From the NCBI GenBank assembly GCA_020355945.1, contig CP070627.1, positions 6,779,720-6,792,059 on the forward strand: a stretch of DNA of 12,340 bases. The letters run 5' to 3'. The translations under genes and the position numbers were made by a program. Every line of letters starts with the position of its first letter. Position 1 is the first letter of the stretch. The notes beneath the pieces are model-generated. The model was given only the letters and a program-made list of their open reading frames with translations, was not told where the DNA came from and made no database searches. This stretch comes from Candidatus Aminicenantota bacterium (GTDB lineage: Bacteria > Acidobacteriota > Aminicenantia > UBA2199). Below are positions 8,401 to 12,340 of the stretch, one piece after another.

Positions 8401-8827
8401 TTTCGGCAAAACAGCGGAAAACATCTCTGCCATGCTAGAACAGATGGACAGGGTAAGAAAGCTTCGTGATATGCTGCAAAAGGGCATTGAATCGATTTTT
8501 GCTGAATGCCGGGTTAACGGTAAAAGTGCCTGGCGGCTGCCAAATACCTTGAGTGTATCACTACCCGGTTTCAGGGGTGAATCCATCGTACTGGAAATGG
8601 ATAAACGAGGCGTATTTTTATCATCGGGTTCGGCCTGCAGCGCCGGATCTGCTAAACCATCACATGCGCTTACTGCCATGGGTTTAACTGAGAATGAAGC
8701 GCATAACTCGCTTCGATTATCCCTGGGTATTGGAAACACCAGGGGCGATATTGAATACACCCTGGAAATGCTCGATGATGTTGTCCGAACTTCGAAAAAC
8801 ATTATCCGGTTTGTACCGTGTAGATGA
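5435..8827 (+). CDS. Metallopterin-dependent ergothioneine synthase (Mo/W oxidoreductase-cysteine desulfurase fusion)
   Basis: 1130 residues in one uninterrupted frame. Residues 1-715 are a DMSO-reductase-superfamily module: a [4Fe-4S] site CGICPAGC plus C46 (C12, C15, C19, C46); GSPN (140-143) followed by C151, at the usual Mo/W-ligand position; and pterin-binding regions such as VIDPRRT (212-218), VCIDRQF (431-437) and a C-terminal domain from about 595. C151 is a TGT codon, not selenocysteine. No Tat signal precedes the cluster, so the enzyme is cytoplasmic. After a linker (716-745), residues 746-1128 are a NifS/IscS-like class I desulfurase: LDHNATTP (751-758), H844, D920 and Q923 around PLP, PLP lysine K946 in SAHKVYGPKG, and catalytic C1068 in SSGSACSAG. 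All key residues are present. I recall the same architecture in a characterised Caldithrix abyssi enzyme that turns hercynine and cysteine into ergothioneine; the egtD gene 15 bases downstream supports that reading. The start is TTG at 5435, chosen because AGGAG (5424-5428) precedes it; the first in-frame ATG would remove the Fe-S site. A plain formate or polysulfide enzyme is unlikely given the fusion. Confidence 0.9.
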   Translation: MQEPVKKKQGLCGICPAGCWIEAEYDKKGRIIGVKPDESSQLGTICKIGEHSSEIIYSQHRLKYPLKRKGPKGTYDFERITWDEAFDIIVTKLNYIKKEHGPEAAAIYTGVGSFERAFCDIYQPKDIAVSSASSVLFPYGSPNTMGVGALCYVSYGMIAPHLTMGKMLIDMFNDIDNSELIVVWGTNPATDLPPVEMNKIMEAKTRGAEVVVIDPRRTMTVKLSAAQWVPIRPGTDGALALGLCNILIREELYDEEFVQNWTNGFEEFSQYVQHFRPEVVEHITGVPAETVVNLARKIARANGVSQLMYTGMEYSNSGVQGIRATLVLWALAGQLDVPGGRCLHMPRDHFVINREGHIKNPGDINKRMGADKFPIYIKYRDEAHAISLPKSVLSGEPYRITSLIILGGSIITSWPNPGLWKKTLNSLDFLVCIDRQFTADAAYADIVLPACTYYEIQSYMVYGSLFKIRERMINPVGESRSDIFILAELADRLGYGHLYPQNEEELLRHALKGSGFTLEQVRESNGMVSRETGMMQYKKWEKGLLRQDGKPGFDTPTGKFEIASAILEDYGYDSLPVYTEPQEGPLSRPDLAKSYPLVFNSGARVRTSFHTQHHGIKGLNKDRPEPTVHLNNKDAADRGISNGDMVRIRTLRGAVEMRALVSDDIAAGAIDANHACGSPVGSPAWRDTNINELTDLRQYDPISGFPVYKSLLCEVERVESASAGAVPDTGEITADELDYRKSQTPARTVYLDHNATTPLSEQVKSVMSDTMGSCGNPSSIHKFGRMTRALVDNARRNIARAIHCTARRIVFTGSGSEANNLAIKGVVSASENNRNHIITSQVEHPAVLQVCRWLERKGYRVTYLPVDAQGMVNPDDLDSAIDEHTVVVSIMLANNETGVIQPIKDMIQIAHERGVLFHCDAVQALGKIPLDVTGLDADFVTISAHKVYGPKGVGALYVKKGAAIEPLVNGGGQEYGLRSGTENLTGIVGFGKTAENISAMLEQMDRVRKLRDMLQKGIESIFAECRVNGKSAWRLPNTLSVSLPGFRGESIVLEMDKRGVFLSSGSACSAGSAKPSHALTAMGLTENEAHNSLRLSLGIGNTRGDIEYTLEMLDDVVRTSKNIIRFVPCR

Positions 8828-8842
8828 AAGAGGAGAGATATA

Positions 8843-9841
8843 ATGAACTTACAAACAAATATCATTAATTATTTCGAACATCAAACTTTAGACCTGGTCG
8901 ATCGATTCGCACAGGATGTGGAGCAAGGCCTTTCATGCAAAAACAAGAAACTACCGTGCATGTATATATATGATGATGAAGGGACAAGGCTCTTTCGGGA
9001 AATCATGGCATTACCCGAATATTATTTGACCCAGTGCGAGATCGAGATTCTTCAGCAATACAAAGACTTTTTAGGCGATCTGTTTAAAGAGAAAAATTTC
9101 TGCCTTTTCGAATTGGGGGCGGGAGATGGCCAAAAAACCAGGATACTTCTCGATCATTTTCAAAAGCGTGGTATCGATTTTCATTATATACCCATTGACA
9201 TCTCCGCTTTAGCAATAGAGAGCCTCATAAAAAAACTCAGTGAGGATTGCAGCGGATTGCAAACCACCGGGTTGGTATCCGAATACTTTCAAGGACTTAA
9301 ATACGTTTCAAGAATTGATGTCAGAACCAAAGTGGTGCTCTTTTTGGGTTCAAATATCGGTAATATGGACCCGGACCAGTCCCATGAATTTCTCAGGGGG
9401 GTGCATGATTCTCTTGAGGATGGCGATTATCTGCTCATCGGTTTTGATCTGAAAAAAGATGCCGAAATCCTCACCAGGGCCTACAACGATGCAGCCGGTA
9501 TTACGGCTCAATTCAATAAGAATGTGCTTCTGCGGATCAATACAGAGCTGGGCGGTACATTCAACCTGGATCATTTCGCTTACCACAGTGTATATGATCC
9601 CCAGGCAGGTGCGATTAAGAGCTATCTCATCAGTACGGAAAACCAGGAGGTATATATAAGTGCAATCGATAGTCTCATCAAATTCGAAAAATGGGAAGCC
9701 ATCCACACGGAATCCGCATATAAATATGATGAAGCGGAAATTGAAAAAATGGCTGCCAGGAGTGGTTTCATCATTAAGAAGAACCTCTACGACCCCTGGC
9801 GTTTTTTCACAGATTCGCTGTGGCAGGTTAAAAAAGGTTGA
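8843..9841 (+). CDS. egtD: L-histidine N-alpha-methyltransferase (hercynine synthase) EgtD
   Basis: A 332-residue S-adenosylmethionine-dependent methyltransferase of the EgtD family, of normal length. It trimethylates the alpha-amino group of histidine to make hercynine, the substrate of the fused enzyme encoded just upstream. Motifs: YDDEGTRLFREIMALPEYY (43-61), SAM-binding ELGAGDGQKT (90-99), FLGSNIGN (167-174, with the substrate-binding Asn), RAYNDAAGITAQFNKNVL (212-229) and TESAYKY (289-295, with E290). The ATG at 8843 follows AGGAGA (8831-8836), and only 15 bases separate it from the synthase stop codon, so the two are cotranscribed. By my alignment from memory, two pocket positions differ from the mycobacterial enzyme: M252 corresponds to S260 and S284 to A292, while E282 is kept as E290. 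Histidine is still the likeliest substrate because of the neighbour, but another aromatic amino acid is possible. A strong terminator follows at 9924. Confidence 0.91.
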   Translation: MNLQTNIINYFEHQTLDLVDRFAQDVEQGLSCKNKKLPCMYIYDDEGTRLFREIMALPEYYLTQCEIEILQQYKDFLGDLFKEKNFCLFELGAGDGQKTRILLDHFQKRGIDFHYIPIDISALAIESLIKKLSEDCSGLQTTGLVSEYFQGLKYVSRIDVRTKVVLFLGSNIGNMDPDQSHEFLRGVHDSLEDGDYLLIGFDLKKDAEILTRAYNDAAGITAQFNKNVLLRINTELGGTFNLDHFAYHSVYDPQAGAIKSYLISTENQEVYISAIDSLIKFEKWEAIHTESAYKYDEAEIEKMAARSGFIIKKNLYDPWRFFTDSLWQVKKG

Positions 9842-9859
9842 TCAACGCCAGGTACTCTG

Positions 9860-9894
9860 TTCCCTGTTCCGGGAGGAAAAACTTTCCCAGGGAA
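9860..9894 (+). other. Bulged stem-loop in the egtD 3' region
   Basis: TTCCCTG (9860-9866) pairs with CAGGGAA (9888-9894), enclosing an inner stem GGAAA/TTTCC (9875-9879 with 9883-9887). The unpaired CCGGGAGG at 9869-9876 could instead pair with CCTCCCGG at 9981-9988, beyond the terminator. No T-tract follows directly. It may protect the 3' end of the egtD message. Confidence 0.35.
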
Positions 9895-9923
9895 AAATTG
9901 GCCTACTTCTCCTTTGAAAACCC

Positions 9924-9964
9924 TGCAACTTTTGTTGCGCTTGCGACAAAAGTTGCACTTTTTT
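9924..9964 (+). terminator. Rho-independent terminator after egtD
   Basis: TGCAACTTTTGT (9924-9935) pairs perfectly with ACAAAAGTTGCA (9946-9957). One wobble and two more pairs extend the stem to 15 bp with a GCTT loop (9939-9942). A T-rich run follows (9959-9964), with further T-tracts at 9969-9978. This is the end of the synthase-egtD transcript. A degenerate copy of the same hairpin lies at 10270-10301. Confidence 0.85.
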
Positions 9965-10065
9965 GTCAATTTTTTTTTCGCCTCCCGGGAGAATTTTTTT
10001 TACCATTAATTTTAAATGTATTAAAATAGTTTTATTGAAAAGGGTTTCCTGTTTTTTTTAATTTT

Positions 10066-10081
10066 TGGCACAAAAATTGCA
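10066..10081 (+). promoter_or_regulatory. Sigma54 (RpoN) promoter
   Basis: TGGCACAAAAATTGCA carries the invariant GG and GC dinucleotides at -24/-12 spacing and matches the RpoN consensus TGGCAC-N5-TTGCA. Transcription would start near 10092 and run toward cheB through a leader of about 350 bases. No enhancer-binding protein gene lies in the window. Confidence 0.7.
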
Positions 10082-10091
10082 TGCATATTGT

Positions 10092-10439
10092 GTTATTGAT
10101 TGAGGTGTGTGATACATGATACGGAGTCCTCTAATTTTGAGAGCAGGGTGCATGGGAGTTAATACATGGTCCGTGGATCCCTTTCATCTTCCCTCCCCTC
10201 CATCTTTCTCCTTTCCATGGGCGCCCTGAAAGGGTCGCCCTGCTCACCCCCCCCCCAGGGTGTATCCATGCGACAATTGTTGCTCTTGCGACAAAAGTTG
10301 CTCAGCCCTGTCACCCTTTGTCTCACCGTCCGGGGGGGTCTTTAGGATTTATTGGCAGGGCATTGAGTTTTGCAGGAAAGAACGCCCGTTCCCGCAGCGC
10401 CCGGGAATTTTGGAAAATATCTTGCTTATATAAAATGCC
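10092..10439 (+). other. Structured leader or non-coding region before cheB
   Basis: About 350 bases with no convincing gene. It contains a hairpin at 10219-10240 (GGGCG-CCCT, GAA loop, AGGG-T-CGCCC; nine pairs and one bulge). GAGCAGGG (10141-10148) can pair with CCCTGCTC (10238-10245). CACCC/GGGTG (10245-10249 with 10258-10262) encloses a C10 run, and the hairpin copy at 10270-10301 follows. If the sigma54 promoter at 10066 is used, this is a long structured 5' leader of cheB, or a separate small RNA. I cannot identify a known riboswitch or sRNA family. Confidence 0.4.
10270..10301 (+). repeat. Degenerate second copy of the egtD terminator hairpin
   Basis: The stretch TTGTTG-C-TCTTGCGACAAAAGTTGC repeats the loop and right arm of the hairpin at 9924-9957 almost exactly. 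The left arm is changed (GCGACAATTGT), leaving two A-A mismatches in a stem of otherwise about 12 pairs with a TCTT loop. No T-tract follows, so it is unlikely to terminate transcription. Two copies about 330 bases apart flank the sigma54 promoter. Confidence 0.55.
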
Positions 10440-11582
10440 ATGACACGAAAAGATTATAAACGATCGGATATGCCAGGAAAGGAGAAAAAAATAAGGGTAC
10501 TGATTTGTGATGATTCTGCTTTTTTGCGGGTTACGCTGCGTCGCATTATTGAGTCCGATCCCGGTATAGGGGTGATTGACATTGCCCGGAACGGAGAAGA
10601 AGCGATTGAAAAGGCCATTCGTTTGAAGCCCGATGTAATTGCTATGGATCTTCACATGCCGCTGGTGGATGGTTTAACGGCGTTAAAGGATATTGTACGG
10701 TTAAAGATCGCGCCGGTGATTATGTTATCGGCAGTCACCACCGAGGCTGCCCCGGCTGCTGTGGAAGCCATGGAAGCCGGTGCGTTTGATTTTATTCCCA
10801 AAACCGATGAGATCGACAGTATGGACATCCATTCCGCGGCCATTATCCGGAAAATCAAACAGGCCGCGGTTTCAGATATATACGGTAAGATGAAGATGGA
10901 TGTTGATGATGTTAATCCTCCCGCATCATCGGCTGCCCCTCCTAAAAGCTCCGCCATCGGTGGACAAGGTTTTAAAGCAGTTGCTTTGGGCCTGTCCACC
11001 GGTGGTTCTTTGTCTATCTTTAAAGTGCTGCCCCAATTGCCTGCCGGTTTGAATGCGGCAGTCATTGTGGTGCAGCACATGCCCCCTGCATTCATCAGCA
11101 CCTTTATCCAACGGTTGAACCGGAGAACCGCTATGGAATGCGTGGAATCCGAAGCAGGTATGAGAGTAGAATCCCAAAAAATCTACATCGCCAAAGGAGG
11201 GTATCACTTAAAATTAGTCCAACCACCCAACAGCGACATTATGATCCGGCAATCCAAAGAACCTCGTCATACATTCATGCCCTCTGTTGATGTCACCATG
11301 CATTCCGTATGTGATATTTTCGGCCCTGATACCATAGGTGTGCTCATGACGGGTATGGGGCAGGATGGTGCTGATGCCATGGCTCGGATCACACGGGTGG
11401 GAGGGACTACGATTGCCGAAAGTGAAGAAACCGCTGTTGTTTTCGGTATGCCCCGGGAAGCCATCAAAAGAGGCGGGGTCCAACATGTCGTTCCTAACTG
11501 GGCCATCGCCCACGAGATCATCAAAGCCGTCCACAAAAGCCGCAAAGGAACACAACGAAACACAAAAACCGCAGGAGTTTAG
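10440..11582 (+). CDS. cheB: Chemotaxis methylesterase/glutamine deamidase CheB
   Basis: A 380-residue two-domain response regulator. The receiver domain (18-143) has acidic pair D24/D25, phospho-acceptor D70 in IAMDLHMP, S97 and K121. A linker (about 150-176, rich in Ser/Ala/Pro) leads to the CheB catalytic domain (178-368). Its triad is S186 in GLSTGG, H213 in VQHMP and D309 in MTGMGQDG. It removes methyl groups from, or deamidates, chemoreceptor glutamates when phosphorylated by CheA, acting in the cytoplasm at receptor arrays. No CheA, CheR, CheW or receptor gene is in the window, so it is isolated from a chemotaxis cluster here. The start is uncertain: neither ATG 10440 nor ATG 10470 (MPGKEKKIRVL, closer to the usual CheB N-terminus) has a good Shine-Dalgarno. 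A TATAAA at 10429-10434 could make a near-leaderless message. The sigma54 promoter at 10066 is another likely source. Confidence 0.93.
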   Translation: MTRKDYKRSDMPGKEKKIRVLICDDSAFLRVTLRRIIESDPGIGVIDIARNGEEAIEKAIRLKPDVIAMDLHMPLVDGLTALKDIVRLKIAPVIMLSAVTTEAAPAAVEAMEAGAFDFIPKTDEIDSMDIHSAAIIRKIKQAAVSDIYGKMKMDVDDVNPPASSAAPPKSSAIGGQGFKAVALGLSTGGSLSIFKVLPQLPAGLNAAVIVVQHMPPAFISTFIQRLNRRTAMECVESEAGMRVESQKIYIAKGGYHLKLVQPPNSDIMIRQSKEPRHTFMPSVDVTMHSVCDIFGPDTIGVLMTGMGQDGADAMARITRVGGTTIAESEETAVVFGMPREAIKRGGVQHVVPNWAIAHEIIKAVHKSRKGTQRNTKTAGV

Positions 11583-11593
11583 AGTATAAAAAA

Positions 11594-11680
11594 ATGACAG
11601 ATAAAAATAGAAATGAGAAGAAAATGAAAAACCAGTGGCCTAACCGGATATCTGTCGAGGACCTGGTGAATGTAGAATAA
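11594..11680 (+). CDS. Possible 28-residue ORF after cheB
   Basis: ATG at 11594, 12 bases after the cheB stop, opens MTDKNRNEKKMKNQWPNRIS followed by VEDLVNVE and a TAA at 11678-11680. AGGAG at 11573-11577 is rather far upstream. The same frame continues past the TAA for 35 more sense codons of hydrophilic, proline- and glutamate-containing sequence to a second TAA at 11786-11788. It may be a tiny peptide, the start of a gene broken by a stop, or chance. I do not recognise it. Confidence 0.25.
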   Translation: MTDKNRNEKKMKNQWPNRISVEDLVNVE

Positions 11681-11693
11681 GATAAAGAAGTGG

Positions 11694-11755
11694 GGCCAGC
11701 GGCTGAGTATTTGCACTGCCAACAGAATACGCCAGAGGAAAACCAGCCGCTGGCC
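11694..11755 (+). repeat. 12-bp perfect inverted repeat downstream of cheB
   Basis: GGCCAGCGGCTG (11694-11705) is exactly complementary to CAGCCGCTGGCC (11744-11755), separated by 38 bases. The loop holds a nested pair GTATT/AATAC (11707-11711 with 11726-11730). No T-run follows. It could be a transcript-stabilising hairpin, a remnant mobile-element end pair, or a factor-dependent terminator structure. No target-site duplication was seen. Confidence 0.6.
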
Positions 11756-11788
11756 GCTGATTCGCCCCCCACCCCCATAAGCGACTAA

Positions 11789-11965
11789 ATAAGCTCGAAT
11801 AATTAGAACTTAGTTCGCTGCGGTGGCAATTCACAATTGATTGGCATGATGGAATGTTGAAATATGCAGAATGGTTGGCTGGGAATTCCCTGTTATCAAC
11901 AATTTGTAGAATTTCCCCTACACTTAAATACTTTCCTCATTTTTTTTGTTTTTTGAAGATTAGAT
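11789..11965. other. AT-rich non-coding spacer before the nusA promoter
   Basis: No gene, tRNA or strong hairpin is visible. There is a short near-repeat (GAATTCCC at 11883-11890 and GAATTTCCC at 11929-11937, approximately) and several T-runs just upstream of the nusA promoter. Confidence 0.4.
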
Positions 11966-11994
11966 TTGCTTTTTTTTGAAAAATTCATTATAAT
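11966..11994 (+). promoter_or_regulatory. Sigma70 promoter of nusA
   Basis: TTGCTT at 11966-11971, a 17-base A/T-rich spacer, and a perfect TATAAT at 11989-11994. Transcription would begin about 12001, giving a leader of roughly 22 bases that contains the GAGGA ribosome binding site at 12012-12016. Confidence 0.8.
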
Positions 11995-12022
11995 GGGCTG
12001 TTAAACAAAATGAGGAACTTAA

Positions 12023-12340
12023 ATGGCAGAAGAACTGTTGAAAAGCATCAAGCAGTTAAGCAAGGAGCGTGGTATTTCACAGGATATATTCTACTCTGCC
12101 ATCGAAGAAGCACTGATCACCGTCGCGGATAAATACTTCGATCACGGCGCTGACATCCATGTTGAAATAGATAAAGATATGGGGAGGAGTGAAGTTTATT
12201 GTACCAAATTGGTGGTCAAAGGCGTTGAAGACCACTTGACGGAGATCTGTTGGAAGGAGGCTCTTAAATATGATTCAAAAGCCCGAGAAGGGGATGAAAT
12301 AAAGATTTATCTTCCCGGTGAGACATTGGGACGAGTGGCC
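12023..12340 (+). CDS. nusA: Transcription factor NusA (N-terminal part, cut by window end)
   Basis: 106 codons are open to the window edge, so the 3' end is missing. The N-terminal domain of NusA is clear: EELLKSIKQLSKERGIS (3-19), AIEEALITVADKYF (26-39), acidic strand IHVEIDKDMG (45-54), VVKGVEDHLTEI (64-75), WKEALKYDSKAREGD (77-91), then the start of the ETLGRVA stretch (100-106) that normally leads to the S1 domain. This domain binds RNA polymerase and modulates pausing, termination and antitermination. The ATG at 12023 follows GAGGA (12012-12016). The gene has its own strong promoter and is not preceded by rimP, its most common upstream partner. Confidence 0.95.
   Translation, partial: MAEELLKSIKQLSKERGISQDIFYSAIEEALITVADKYFDHGADIHVEIDKDMGRSEVYCTKLVVKGVEDHLTEICWKEALKYDSKAREGDEIKIYLPGETLGRVA

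Noticed and set aside
5435..8827. The fusion as an assembly error or frameshift joining two genes
   Set aside because: The frame is continuous through a plausible 30-residue linker, with no RBS or start before the desulfurase half. The same architecture is, to my recollection, known in a characterised enzyme.
8302..8865. A 187-residue minus-strand open frame over the desulfurase end
   Set aside because: It is antisense to the catalytic-cysteine region of the desulfurase and has a low-complexity, serine/proline-rich composition typical of a shadow frame.
10116..10229. A 37-codon ORF downstream of the sigma54 promoter
   Set aside because: The ribosome binding site is weak and distant. The C-terminal half is a low-complexity Pro/Ser/Phe run read from a pyrimidine tract, and the stop lies inside a hairpin.
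10247..10256. C10 homopolymer as a phase-variation tract
   Set aside because: It lies in a non-coding region away from promoter elements and may vary by sequencing error; no gene's frame depends on it.
1..12340. CRISPR arrays, tRNA, rRNA or insertion sequences
   Set aside because: No regularly spaced repeats, no tRNA-like cloverleaf, no rRNA sequence and no transposase were seen on either strand.

Overview
The window is bacterial and every supportable gene lies on the + strand. Genes are mostly protein-coding with short spacers, clear Shine-Dalgarno sequences and sigma70-type promoters. The likely host is an anaerobic Gram-negative bacterium of uncertain phylum. Pointers are a cytoplasmic Mo/W-bis-pterin enzyme without a Tat signal, an oxygen-independent route to ergothioneine, a probable sigma54 promoter and a chemotaxis methylesterase. 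Gene content alone does not settle the taxonomy.

Layout. (1) 1-1537: a MoxR-family AAA+ ATPase, two small hairpins, and a short single-span membrane protein of unknown function. (2) 1538-1753: a GC-rich intergenic repeat, then a near-consensus sigma70 promoter overlapped by a 31-bp palindrome (probable operator). (3) 1754-5202: an AAA_14/DUF4143 ATPase, then a two-gene ABC importer of the betaine/choline/ergothioneine (QAT) family: an ATPase and a fused substrate-binding/permease protein. (4) 5203-5434: a second copy of the intergenic repeat, a probable promoter, two tiny leader ORFs and a TTG start. (5) 5435-9841: a 1130-residue fusion of a molybdopterin oxidoreductase-type module and a class I cysteine desulfurase, followed 15 bases later by EgtD (histidine N-alpha-methyltransferase). 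(6) 9842-10439: an intrinsic terminator, a degenerate second copy of its hairpin, a well-matched sigma54 promoter and a structured leader. (7) 10440-11582: CheB. (8) 11583-12022: a possible small ORF, a 12-bp inverted repeat and a strong promoter. (9) 12023-12340: the start of nusA, cut by the window edge.

The central system is region 5, probably with the importer of region 3. EgtD makes hercynine from histidine and S-adenosylmethionine. The fused protein fits the metallopterin-dependent ergothioneine synthase (MES) that I recall being characterised from Caldithrix abyssi: its desulfurase half takes sulfur from cysteine and its Mo/W half puts that sulfur on C2 of the hercynine imidazole, without O2. 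The window has no EgtB, EgtC, EgtE, EgtA or EanB-like gene, so these two proteins look like a complete two-step anaerobic pathway. The adjacent importer is in the superfamily that includes the ergothioneine importer EgtUV and has the same fused binding-protein/permease architecture, but with the domains in the opposite order. The locus may therefore combine synthesis with salvage of ergothioneine or hercynine. The transport substrate is an inference.
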